Shown here in pieces: positions 22,804 to 33,533 of a stretch of DNA of 58,893 bases (within the stretch, counting starts at the first letter, position 1; every line of letters starts with the position of its first letter). The notes beneath the pieces were generated by a model. The model saw nothing but the letters and a program-made list of their open reading frames with translations. It made no database searches and was not told the origin of the DNA. Position numbers and translations under genes: made by a program. Origin of the DNA: Gnetum montanum (lineage: Eukaryota > Streptophyta > Gnetopsida > Gnetales > Gnetaceae); contig MNCI01002227.1 of assembly GCA_015680685.1 (NCBI GenBank), positions 146,009 to 204,901 of the forward strand, read 5' to 3'.

Positions 22804-24026
22804 TTATTGAAATGGGGGATATCCCCCATAACTAATTAGTTGAGTATGGCAAGGATTAATAAATGAAAGATGGGGATCCTTGCATGTTGGAAGTATTGGA
22901 ACTTGGCCATACTTATCCCCTCAGGGTTCACACACTTGATTGTAATAAATATAGTGGGGCACTTTATATGATGTAGTTTGTGGATAACGAGTTGACCCAC
23001 TATGATATATGTGACGTTTAGATGGTATGCAAGGATGGGGTTGATGCCTCCCATGGTTGTGTTCATTTGGTTGTGTGGTTGTTGGAGAGTTAGTTGGTGG
23101 CCCTGATGAAGTTACATGAGGCATTGGGTTCGAAGGTAAGGGTGCACCACATTGGTGGACTTGTGTTGGGTTGGAATACGTAGTGGCCTCAGAATTGTGT
23201 TGTCCCTTCCTACGACCATGTTTAAAGAAAGGACACTTTTGATGTTGAGGAGGCTTTTCACTACTGTTAATAGCAGTAGCACAAGTGTTGTTTGTGGGCT
23301 GCGGTGGTGCAGGTACATTAGGGGTAGTTGGTGGTGATGTGGAAGGAGGGAAATGATAAGAATGTTGAAAGTTAGGAGGAATATAAGGTGCGCAAGGTGG
23401 TGCTTGCATTGGAGGCATGGTTTGATAGTATTGTGGAGAATAGTAGTGTGGTGAGGCAAAGGATGTTGGCCTAGTTGGAGAAACAGGATGTTGAACGTGA
23501 TAAGCATTCGAGTTCAAAAATATGAAGGGTGCCTCTAGTCTAAGGGTGGTCTCCCCCACAACTGGGATGGTTGCCACTGTGATCGAACACAGGATCTCTG
23601 TACGAACTCTGGATGTAACATGTTTCCCCAATGCTCATATAAATGTAACAATATTGGGCATTAGCCTTTGGGGTGATCGTATAGGCATATGTTGCATTCA
23701 TACGTAAGATTGGCAGTTAAGCGCTTATTCCCTTCATTCTTTTTCTCCGAATGTCTAATGTTTTTTTCCTACTTCTTGGGTTGTCAAAACTCTATCTCCA
23801 ATATTGTTGATACATTCTCCACACTTTTGATACATCCATTCCAACATCTTATTGATCTTTGCCTCGGCTTCCTCTAACGATTATTGTATTGGCAAAGATG
23901 ATGTTTCCACCTTGAGATTTGTTGATTTCTCCTTGTTATGATCAGGGACCTTTGTTAAGTTGAAATTTTGGTCCTATTGATGTTTTTCAACACTCTCCCA
24001 TGTAGCTATTTCTCCTTCTTCTTTTG
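22804..24026 (-). pseudogene. gag: Gag C-terminal half of E1, cut by assembly gap
   Basis: A 236-codon open stretch (23631-22921) and its continuation to TAA at 22804 read as a Pro/Tyr/His/Thr-rich tail: HYYSPQYYQTMPPMQAPP, a short Cys/His segment KCPFFKHGRRKGQHN, PTQVHQCGAP, and the end ISYGGYPPFQ. The E2 gag has the same kind of tail and ends LSHGGYSPSSIKN. Further right (23640-24026) broken frames align with the middle of the E2 gag. The conserved gag core is missing in the gap at 24027. The shared end motif GGY is encoded by the palindromic ATGGGGGATATCCCCCAT-type sequence. Confidence 0.65.
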
Positions 24027-24947
24027 NNNNNNNNNNNNNNNNNNNNNNNNNNNNNNNNNNNNNNNNNNNNNNNNNNNNNNNNNNNNNNNNNNNNNNNNNN
24101 NNNNNNNNNNNNNNNNNNNNNNNNNNNNNNNNNNNNNNNNNNNNNNNNNNNNNNNNNNNNNNNNNNNNNNNNNNNNNNNNNNNNNNNNNNNNNNNNNNNN
24201 NNNNNNNNNNNNNNNNNNNNNNNNNNNNNNNNNNNNNNNNNNNNNNNNNNNNNNNNNNNNNNNNNNNNNNNNNNNNNNNNNNNNNNNNNNNNNNNNNNNN
24301 NNNNNNNNNNNNNNNNNNNNNNNNNNNNNNNNNNNNNNNNNNNNNNNNNNNNNNNNNNNNNNNNNNNNNNNNNNNNNNNNNNNNNNNNNNNNNNNNNNNN
24401 NNNNNNNNNNNNNNNNNNNNNNNNNNNNNNNNNNNNNNNNNNNNNNNNNNNNNNNNNNNNNNNNNNNNNNNNNNNNNNNNNNNNNNNNNNNNNNNNNNNN
24501 NNNNNNNNNNNNNNNNNNNNNNNNNNNNNNNNNNNNNNNNNNNNNNNNNNNNNNNNNNNNNNNNNNNNNNNNNNNNNNNNNNNNNNNNNNNNNNNNNNNN
24601 NNNNNNNNNNNNNNNNNNNNNNNNNNNNNNNNNNNNNNNNNNNNNNNNNNNNNNNNNNNNNNNNNNNNNNNNNNNNNNNNNNNNNNNNNNNNNNNNNNNN
24701 NNNNNNNNNNNNNNNNNNNNNNNNNNNNNNNNNNNNNNNNNNNNNNNNNNNNNNNNNNNNNNNNNNNNNNNNNNNNNNNNNNNNNNNNNNNNNNNNNNNN
24801 NNNNNNNNNNNNNNNNNNNNNNNNNNNNNNNNNNNNNNNNNNNNNNNNNNNNNNNNNNNNNNNNNNNNNNNNNNNNNNNNNNNNNNNNNNNNNNNNNNNN
24901 NNNNNNNNNNNNNNNNNNNNNNNNNNNNNNNNNNNNNNNNNNNNNNN
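24027..24947. other. Assembly gap, 921 Ns
   Basis: Unknown sequence. By comparison with E2 about 1.4 kb is expected here (gag core, primer site, first about 190 bp of the 5' LTR), so the N count may be an estimate. Apparent open frames across it are artefacts. Confidence 0.95.
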
Positions 24948-25289
24948 TTACTCCTGAAGGAAGTGGGAAATAATATTAACTAAACTAAGCTAGGAGGAAA
25001 AGGGTAAGCAAGTCTAATCTAGCCTAAGTGCGATGAGCAACCATTCCTTAATCAACCATACACATCTTGGACCTCGTGCATGACTACCATTGGGATTACC
25101 AAGCGTAGATCGTAGGTACACCACTGGGCTACCAAGTAGTCACACTTAAATGCTCGTAATCAAGTCGTACTCGTTCCGTGTTCTAGGAGTCTATGGGTGA
25201 GAGAGAGAAAACAATAAATAACATTAAATAAATAAACAAATAAATAACAAAGTGAATACTGCAATGATGAAGTAATCTCGATCTTTATT
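24948..25289 (-). repeat. Partial 5' LTR of E1
   Basis: Matches 17308-17650 of the 3' LTR base for base apart from scattered changes. It stops at ATCTTTATT, where a single N joins it to the pol of H. About 265 bp of LTR including the real terminus are therefore absent from the assembly. Confidence 0.85.
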
Positions 25290-25290
25290 N
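25290..25290. other. Single-N join
   Basis: An isolated N exactly where the E1 LTR breaks off and H pol resumes. It marks a join with missing sequence, not one ambiguous base. Confidence 0.8.
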
Positions 25291-25629
25291 AAGAATGATC
25301 ACACCTATTTAACTATTATGGGTGTTTATGTCATATTATTAATGATGTGGATCTTGTAATGATCAACTTCAATCTCCTTTTTTAAAATTTTATGGCTAAG
25401 AATTATTCTCTTAGTCATCATCAACTTGATTTTTTTCAATTTACCTTTAAGTTTACCCAATAACGATTGCACAAGATAGCTTCAAGTAGGTCCAAGGATT
25501 TCTAAAATGATTTTTCATAAGTAGGAAAGTCATTGATGAAGACTTCTACACTCTTGCTGATGTAATTCTATAACATTGACATCACTAGAACATGGCTAGT
25601 GTATTGCATAACTCAAAGGGCATGTGCTT
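25291..25629 (-). pseudogene. pol: RT palm segment of element H pol
   Basis: The minus strand from 25629 reads MPFELCNTLAMF, then EVFINDFPTYEKSF (about 25560-25520) and IILSHKILKKEIEVDHYKIHII. This is the gypsy RT order PFGLCNAPATF, VFxDDF, IVLGHKIS..GIEVD. The second catalytic block FxDDF reads FINDF, so one catalytic Asp is now Asn. Frameshifts occur between the blocks. The next expected residues continue at 17116 beyond E1. Confidence 0.82.
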
Positions 25630-26636
25630 TGATGAGATCTGATATATCAGGTAGCTAAGTTGTTGGGACATGCTAAAACATCCTCTTGTTAAGTGTATTA
25701 GTCAGCTGAATTATTGTAGTTGCCTTATCACAAATGCTACATTGCATTTGCATTGTAGCATGCCCGTCGATGTGTCTCAATTGGCTGCTACATCGTAGAT
25801 GCGATATTGCATTTACTATAACTTAATTGCATTGATGCATCCCCATTGATGCATCAAAATGCATTAATTCATCCTCATTGATGCAATGCATATATTTACC
25901 TCTAAATATGTAAGAACTTGCCACATATGTGACACCATTTGGTCAATAGTATAGTTGAACTCTTGTTGTTTATTTCTTTAATCTTAGAAAATAGTTAATG
26001 AGTGCCTATAGCATGGATTTGAGTCAATTTTACAACATCTTATTTCAGTGGCAGTGTACTTAGATACATTCCATGAATGATAATAAGATCAATATTGATT
26101 CATATTCATTGTAGCACTTTAACTTGGAATAAATTTACTTTCTATGCATTTAGTTAATAGTTACATTTTCATGCATGTTAATGAATTAGAAGAATGAGTG
26201 TGACCAATTTTAATTGCAAACACATATTTGCTTGGCAATCCCAATAGTGTTATTGCTTGGTCCATCTAGTAGGATAACAATTGGTAATCCCAAAAGTGGA
26301 TACATGAGTTCAGGACATGTATGGCAAGTTGGGAATGGAGGCTCATTGTCCTTAGAATAGTTTTAGATTTAATTTTATTATTAATTAGATTAAATAATTA
26401 ATTTCTCTATTATTAATTTGGTTTAAGGCCCCAACAACAATAACAATCATATGCCTTACTTTGGACTAAACCATACATTAGAAAACTACCACTAGTTGAA
26501 GTGGGAAGATAGTGACCTATGATTGATGCTTAACTATATAGATACCATACCAGTTCCATCCAAAGAATTTAACCAGATTGCACATGAACACTTATGATTT
26601 TTATGGTTGGGTATAGAGGATACCTGCTACTCATCA
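25630..26636 (+). mobile_element. Solo LTR inside H reverse transcriptase
   Basis: A 1007-bp plus-oriented LTR with ends TGATGAG and CTCATCA, the same family as 5305-6275 (shared GTGTCTCAATTGGCTGCTACATC-type text near 25775). Flanks are TGCTT (25625-25629) and TCCTT (26637-26641), a target duplication with one mismatch. When the LTR and one flank copy are ignored, the RT frame of H reads straight across, which confirms the boundaries. No internal region is present. Confidence 0.87.
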
Positions 26637-27022
26637 TCCTTGAAGGCAAAGATCCCCTATGGATGGATAAAGGTAGTTTTGGCTTGATCCTTTAGTACTA
26701 TAATGATTTGATTGTAATCGAAGTAACCATCAAGAAAATTGTAGTACTTTTGGCTAGAGATATTATTCAATACCTAGTTCACAAATGGCAACTAGAAATA
26801 ATCCTTAAAAGTAGTATCATTCAATACCTATAGTTGATACATACTCTCCATTTATTCTCCTTCTTGGATGCGACTATAGTTAGAATGACCCACTTACTAT
26901 TAGAGATAGAAGCAATGAACCTGGATAACAAAAGATGGAAAATTTTACCTTTGACCACATCCCATATATTTGGATGAAGTTTGTGTTATAGTATATGTCA
27001 AGGATTAACACTCGAGTCCCTA
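26637..27022 (-). pseudogene. pol: RT finger segment of element H pol
   Basis: The minus strand reads WDVVKGKIFHLLLSRFIASISNSKWV, ASKKENKWRVCIN, then a YYNFLDGYFGYNQI-like and a TTFIHP-like stretch in shifting frames, and GIFAFK at the LTR boundary. This is the N-terminal half of a gypsy RT (DVVKKEV..ISDSEWVSPV; KWRVCIDYR; FLDGYSGYNQI). It is bounded on the right by E2. The segment before it is at 33534. Confidence 0.8.
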
Positions 27023-27884
27023 TGATGAGTGACAAACCCCCTATGCCCAACCATATGAATTATGAGCATTCATGTGTAACCCGATTAAACTCTGTGGATG
27101 GGACTAGTTTGGCATCTAGATCATTAAGTATTAATCACAGTTCACTATCTTCCCACTTGGATTAGTGGTAGCTTCATTACATATGGTTTAGTCCAAAGTG
27201 AGGCATATGATGGTTGATGTTATTTTGGCCTTATGCTAATTTTAATGATAATAGAGAAATTAATTATTTAATCTAACTGACAACAAGAAGATAAAGTCTA
27301 AACTAGTCTATGTGTAATGAGTGTCCATTTCCAACTTGTTGTACATGTCCTGAACCCACACATCACTACTGGGATTACCAAGTGTTATGCTACTGGGCAA
27401 ACCAAGAAATAATGCTGTTGGGATTACTAAGTGAATACATGTTTACGCTTGAAACTGGTCATGCTCATTCCTCCAATTCATTAATATGCATGGAAACATA
27501 AATATTAACTAAGTGTATGGAATATAAATTACACTAAAAGTAAATTTAATCTAAGTAAAAGTGTTGTAATGAATAAGAATCAATCTTGATCTTATTACCA
27601 TTCATGGAATGTGTCCAGGTACATTACCATTCAAATAAGACACAATACAACTGACTCAGATCCATATTTGAAGCACTCACTAATTGTTCCCTACAACTAC
27701 GGAATAAAACTACAAGGGTTTGGATACTCTATTAAAGAAATACTACTAATACACAACAGGAGCATGTGTATTTATAGGCAAAAATAAACACTACATCAAT
27801 GCATACACATTGACACAAAAAATCACATGTACACACAATCTTGTGAATGGGATCCCATCGATGTAGTGAAATGATGACTCATCA
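27023..27884 (-). repeat. 3' LTR of E2
   Basis: 862 bp, ends TGATGAG and CTCATCA, TATAAATA at 27769-27776 (plus TATTTATA). It matches 32665-33528 along its length with many transition differences. Confidence 0.9.
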
Positions 27885-27900
27885 TACCCCCACAACTAAA
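27885..27900 (-). other. Polypurine tract of E2
   Basis: Minus-strand TTAGTTGTGGGGGTA abuts the LTR start TGATGAG. Confidence 0.72.
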
Positions 27901-30065
27901 TGAAAAATTCTCCTTGATTGAACAAAAGGAGAAACAAGTTTCTTATAAAATTTTGGAAAGGTATAGTATTATTGACTAACTAACTAACACTCAAATCACT
28001 GATTGACTCTGAGTGCTGCATTACAAAATTTTATTCAACTGAATGCATTACAAAATGACAAAATGAAAAAAACATTGGATAGACATTGAAGATTACAAAA
28101 TTTGCAAAGGTATTCAAAAATCTACTAAAAATGATTCCTTTTGTTATCATTAGTGATGGCAGACTTCCAAGCTTGATTGTTATGTCGATGCTTCTTTGGT
28201 TATGTTGAACATCCTTGAAGGATGGATTAAAATTTCTTCTCATTATTTCATGGATTAAGTAATCATGTAATGTTTGAGTTGTTATCCTATATGTGCTACG
28301 ATTTGTCCATGGTCATATCCTCTGTTATCCCTCTCTTGGCTTTGTTTTCATTTCTAATAAAAGACCTTCTTCCTTAGGCATTTCTTTTAGCATCACCTGA
28401 AGTTACCAAAGGATCAACATTAGTTTTGATGAATTTTCCTTAATAATGAACCTTGTTAAGATCCCTTAGTTTGCGTTTAAGTACAAGGTGATGAAAGTGT
28501 ACTATGCCCAAGGCTACGAGGTAACTAAAATCATCAAGTTGTTCACCTTATTTTAATCAATTACTATTAGTTACCATGATGTTTAAAAAAAGAATGTTAA
28601 ATTTTTTTTTAAAATTTCAAAGTAGACATCCCTAGCCCCTAGGACTAGTGAGTGTAACTCTAGAAGCACACAAGTTTTCAAATATTTGAAACCAAAGGTC
28701 TAATTTAGAAGATGGCTAAGAAATATTAATGGATATGGAAATAGAAAAGTAAAAAAAAGTTAATAACAGGGATGAGAAGTAGTCCCAAAATCATGCATAA
28801 ATTTAGAGAAAATATCATTGATGTTTTGAAAGATGTGAAGGTTAGTTCAAATCCATGATCAATAAGAGTTATGCAAGTGGGTCCTCCCTAAAGTAGGCTC
28901 CTATCATAATGCCCTTGCATAACCACTTCTATAGATGTCTGTGGACACCTAAGAAGTTAAATGTAAACCATCCCTTTATTCTAAACAATGCACAAGTACC
29001 TTGCTTGGGATGTTGTACTATGCTAAAAAAAACCAAAAGATGCATAATTACACATAGCAGTGAGGTGAATAATGGAATGAGAAGGAATTGTGGATATGGG
29101 GATGTAAGGTGCTTTACCATGTTTGCAATAGGTTCTTTTGTCAAATGTGATTAAAATGATTAGCATATCTATCCATCCAAGTTTTAGACTAAGTCCATAC
29201 CACTAATAGTGATCTTGCATTGATGTGTTCCTTCCTACTAACCATCATGAGTCCACAACCATCACAAAGAACAATCATCACTCCAAAAAGAGAAGAAAAG
29301 TGAAGAAGGAAGGAAGGGTCTTAGTTAGAGGTGAGCCTTCAGGAATGGATAACATGTCTTTCTAGCCTCATAACCAATGCTTGTAGCTCATTATTGTATC
29401 TAAGGGATGTGCTTTGAATTTCCATGATTGGTTTTTTCTTTTTTTTATCTTCTTTGCTTTTTTTTTCTCTTTTTTTTTTAAATTTTTTTTGAATTCATTT
29501 TTATATTTTTTTGAAATGGAAACCACACCATGCAAAGACATAGCTTCATATTTATTAGTTGATGGAGGAGTGATGATACATTTCTAGAAGAGTCATAAAC
29601 CACATGAAAGAAGATAAGAAGAGAACCCAACAAAAGTCCCCTTGAGGTCACACCCTTTACCATTCCCATTTAGTCTTTCCCTCTTTCTTAAAGGTATTAT
29701 GATCATTAATTGATTTTAGTTTCATGAAAGAAGAACCAAATTGCTTTCATAACAAAAGACCTTTTTATTTAAAGAACTAGAGGGATGGATGAGGTGGTCT
29801 CACTACTTTTCACAATTACTTACCCAATCATCTTAATAGCATAGCACATAAAACCAACACATAGCATTGACTTCTACATCATGACTAGTAATATTATTAA
29901 CAAAAATGTAAAAGGCATTCATAAAACATAAAGAAAATGACTCAAGAAAACAGAAAAATGTAAAGAAAAGAAAAATATTAAGAAATGAAAGACATATGAA
30001 AAATTGAAAAAATTTGGTAGAAATAGAAAAATGATAAAACATTGTAAAAATGTGAAAAACACTTA
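27901..30065 (-). other. Non-coding region of E2
   Basis: Contains the family's conserved blocks in transcription order: the A-rich tract (29890-30060), the cytosine-rich block near 29640, and GTGGGTCCTCCC at 28878-28889. Where E1 and A have the internal promoter and second ORF, E2 has only 28860-27901 without recognisable coding similarity. The short frames here (28031-28243 and 29478-29669 minus, 28909-29154 plus) carry no motif. Confidence 0.55.
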
Positions 30066-32535
30066 TTAGTTCTTGATTGAGGATGGGGAATATCCCCCAT
30101 GACTAAGCATAAAGATGGAACAAGGGCTAATAAGTGGATTGGTTGGTTCCATGTAGCTTTTAAATGGTTTTGCATTCTTATTTCCAAGCCATTGGGTGTC
30201 TTATGGTTTAGTGGCTATTATGTAGTTTGGCTTTTGCTCAAGCACTTGTTTTCGAACTTTATGATGGGCTAGTATAGGGTTGTGTTAATATTTCAAACTT
30301 CTAGCCCACAATTGCATCCTTTATCTTTTATGTCTTGTGTTGGAGTGGTGATGGTTGTTGGCTTTTGCGTATGATTAAGAGACATCATTTTTGTGAGGAA
30401 GGGTGTTGCACTAGATTAGCCTTGTGCAGGTTTTGATGCATTGGTAGGTCTATGAGTTTTATACTTGTGTGAAGAAATTGCCCTAAAAATGGATGTTTCT
30501 GAGGTTGTGGTTAAGATCTACTAGCATTATCATTTTTGTGTATGTTCACCACACAAGTGACATTGTTTCGTTGATGTTATGTTGTCAAACCTTTCTATGT
30601 TGTTGGCGATGGCATGTGATGGAGGGAAGTATGAGAATATTGAGGATATGATGCAGGGTGAGAGGCATGAGATGGTGATCCCATAGAAGGTGTTTTGGGT
30701 TGATGATATTCAAGAAAGTGGTAGTAGTGATTTGAGGTTGAGGAAGTAGAACCAGTTTGGAAAATAGTTTGTTGAACATAATATGTGTACAGGTCCAACT
30801 AGCAGTAAGGTTAGTGTTGGTTTGATAATGGCCTCCCCCATGACTGTGGGTTTTGCCACTGTGGTTGATGATAGTGTTGAGGTTGGTAAGAAGTTCCATA
30901 ACGATAGTACAGTTGGTTGTAGGACTATCTATAATTAGCTTGTGAAAAAGGTAATTTCCTAGGCATTTGCTTTTGTACAAACTTGGGATTCAAAGTAAAA
31001 GCCCAATACTCATGTAGATGTAATGTGACCGGGTAATAGCCCTTTCGATGATCATATAGGTAGATGTCACATCCATCATAATCTTCTATGGTTAAGTCTA
31101 TAGCCTATTTACCTATAGCCATTTTTCCTTTTTGTCGATAAGTGTTCATATCAATTTCTTTGTTCTTTTTCCTCTTCTTATTTTGATCACTTGACTCTTT
31201 TTGTGTTATCCTCTCCTCTACAATTTTCACGTAGGTTGTAAATTTTTCATTCATCAACTCCCACATCTTATCTATCCTTGCTTCAAGATCATCAATAGAC
31301 TTTGTTATTGGCAAGGTTTGTTGTGAAATCACCTCATTGAGAGCTACCTCTTTTTCTTCATCATAGATATGAACCCTCTTCTTTTGAAGAGTTGGGTTCC
31401 AATCATATTCCTCTACATTCACTCATTTACATAGCTCTCCTTCTTCATTTGCTACTCACTCAATTAGCCTTTTTATTTGATGGGCTTCTAGTTTGTATAA
31501 TTGACCTCGGGCATAAATACCAAGGGTCACCGTTATTTGATTATGAAGCCCATCTATGATGTGGAAAAGTTTCTCTTTTTGAGAGAAATCATGGCTTGAA
31601 CATATATGTAGTAGAGAATAATATCTATCTAAGGCCACATCCAAGGGTTCATGATTTTTGTGCTTCCATCCTTGGATTTGTTTTCTCATGTTGGACATTG
31701 TTGCATAGGTTTGATATTTTTTTTGAAGAGCTCTAACATTGTGGACCATTAGTGAATGGATTTCGGTTCCAATGATCTATACCAACTTTCAACTTCATCT
31801 ATTAGTGTCCTAGGAAAGAGCTTAGGCTTTTGTCACTTGCATTCAATTTTTTTGCAAGGTCTAGGCATCATGGAAGGCTTGTAAATGATGTTGTGGATCA
31901 GAATTAGAGCCTCCCATAAATTTAGGAATGTTGTTTGTATCAAGCCATTTGATGCAGTTTCCCCTTTGATGCCTTTGAGGTATTTGAACTACCTCCCTAC
32001 TCTATGTTAGACCCTTAGTAGCCAACAAGGGTTCATCTATACTAGGGACATCAAGGTGATAATCTTTATTTCTCTTCATTTGATTGTGATGATCTTGTCT
32101 ATGCTCATTTTTATGTCTTTGATTTTTCCCTTGGGATTGATTTCTATCTTTATCTTGACCCCATAGTGGAGCTCTATCTCTATACCTATGTTCATCTTCA
32201 TCAAAACTTAACATTGAAGAGGATGAGGAAGATGATGAACTAGGAGAATTGCCATGGCTCCTGTAGTTCTCCATATGGTCCCTCAATGTATCCTTTTTAA
32301 ATTTAAAGGAGGTCCTAGGCCTTGAGGTCTTCCTTGATCTAGGAATTATTCCATCGCCTCTAGAATTATCTGTACTAGTTGGACATAGTCCTTATGTGTA
32401 GTATGGGTCAAAATGAGCATACGAAACCCCTACTTGAGGTTGTTCACTTCAATTCTCTTCAGTATAGAACCTACCATTTTTCCTATGAGTATTTTCATCA
32501 TATGATGCATTATTGATCCTATGTGAAGAAGACAT
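30066..32535 (-). pseudogene. gag: Gag of E2, nearly full length
   Basis: ATG at 32535 (MSSSHRINNASYDENTHRKN). The first 647 codons (to 30595) stay in one frame broken only by stops. Residues about 80-170 are Ser-rich, then Arg/His/Gln-rich (HRQDHHNQMKRNKDYHLD), a probable nucleic-acid-binding part. The Retrotrans_gag core follows: IPKFMGGSNSDPQHHLQAFHDA, then LQKKYQTYATMSNMRKQIQGWKHKN..DVALDRYYSLLHICSSHDFSQKEKLFHIIDGL. Next come a Lys-rich stretch (EERITQKESSDQNKKRKKN) and a Tyr/Pro/Ser-rich tail (YYVQQTIFQTGS) ending LSHGGYSPSSIKN. No CCHC zinc knuckle is seen. Among the gypsy gag copies here this is the best preserved. Confidence 0.8.
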
Positions 32536-32647
32536 GTTTTTAATGTGTGTGACTTAAAATAAAATATTAATATTTTCTAAAAGATATATCATTAATACTT
32601 TTACAACAATCATTTATAATATAACTAATCTAGATAACTAGCACCAC

Positions 32648-32664
32648 CCCAACAATGGTGCCAA
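32648..32664 (-). other. Primer-binding site of E2 (tRNA-Asp type)
   Basis: Minus-strand TTGGCACCATTGTTGGG directly follows the 5' LTR end CTCATTA. It equals the tRNA-Asp complement TTGGCGCCGTTGCCGGG with only C-to-T or G-to-A changes. Confidence 0.82.
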
Positions 32665-33528
32665 TAATGAGCAGCATGTAGCCCCTACACCCAACCATAC
32701 GAATTATGAGTGTTCATGCGCAACTTGATTGGATTCCATGGATGGCACTAGTTTTGTATCTAGATCATTAAGTATTGATTGCAGTTCGTTGTCTTCCCAC
32801 TTGGATTAGTGGTAGCTTTTTCACATATGGTTTAGTCTAAAATGAGGTGTATGATGATTGATATTGTTTTGGCCTTATGATAATCTTAACAATAATAGAG
32901 AAATTAATTATTTAATCTAATTGACAATAAGAAGATAAAGTCTAAACTAGCCTATGGATAATGAGTGTCCAGTCCTAGCTTGCTGTACATGTCTTGAACC
33001 CACATATCCACTACTGGGATTACCAAGCGTTATGCTACTACATGAAACAAGCAATAATGCTATTGGGATTACCAAGAGAATATGTGTTTATGCTTGAAAT
33101 TAGTTGTGCTCATTTTGCCAATTCATTAATATGCATGAAAATGTAAATATTAACTAAGTACATGGAATATAAATTACATGTAAAGAAAATTTAACCTAAG
33201 TCAAAGTACTACAATGATTAAGAATCAATCTTAATCTTATTGCCATTCATGGAATGTGTCTAGGTACATTTCCATTCAAATAAGTCATCATAGAATTGAT
33301 TCAGATCCACACTGTAGCACTCACTAACTATTCTCTATAACTACTAAATAAAATTACAAGGGTTTGGCTACTCTATTGATGAAAGATTACCAATACACAA
33401 TGGGAGCACAAGTATTTATAGGTAAAAATAGACACCACATTGATGCATATGTGTTGACATAGCAAACCATGTGTTGATGCGATTGCATTGATGGGATCCC
33501 GTTGACATAGTTAAATAACAACTCATCA
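32665..33528 (-). repeat. 5' LTR of E2
   Basis: 864 bp. The inner end has decayed from TGATGAG to TAATGAG and the outer end CTCATCA is intact. TATA (plus TATTTATA) is at 33413-33420. It pairs with 27023-27884. Confidence 0.88.
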
Positions 33529-33533
33529 TCCTA

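Larger units (their letters stand above)
17117..25289 (-). mobile_element. Element E1: gag plus second ORF, no visible pol
   Basis: Minus-strand LTR element inserted in the pol of H. Its 3' LTR is 17117-17915 and the partial 5' LTR is 24948-25289, about 92% alike by eye over 342 bp, so it is younger than H. In transcription order it has [gap], gag C-terminal half (24026-22804), an A-rich tract (plus strand 22670-22790), a conserved non-coding block (22600-21440), an internal promoter-like module (21415-21320), a candidate intron (21022-20855), a 924-codon second ORF (20854-18080) and a polypurine tract. No protease, RT, RNase H or integrase is visible between gag and LTR, so mobilisation in trans is inferred. 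The 921-base gap could hide only gag core, primer site and part of an LTR. Confidence 0.8.
27023..33528 (-). mobile_element. Element E2: gag-only gypsy-like element
   Basis: A complete 6.5-kb element: 3' LTR 27023-27884, polypurine tract, 2.2-kb non-coding region, gag (32535 to 30066), tRNA-Asp-type primer site and 5' LTR 32665-33528. Flanks CCCTA (27018-27022) and TCCTA (33529-33533) form a target duplication with one C-to-T change. There is no protease, RT or integrase, and no second ORF. It has the same LTR end motifs, primer site type and non-coding blocks as E1 and A. It sits inside the pol of H, whose coding sequence continues on both sides. Confidence 0.88.

Noticed and set aside
23112-23507. 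131-codon minus frame and plus frames 23152-23337 and 23522-23707
   Set aside because: Shadows of the gag tail frame 23631-22921, which matches the E2 gag tail in order.
23968-24983. Long open frames across the N run
   Set aside because: They consist of Ns and are an artefact of translating a gap.
29440-29520. Poly-T tract as a LINE tail
   Set aside because: No LINE coding or 3'-end motif next to it. It lies in the low-complexity part of the E2 non-coding region.
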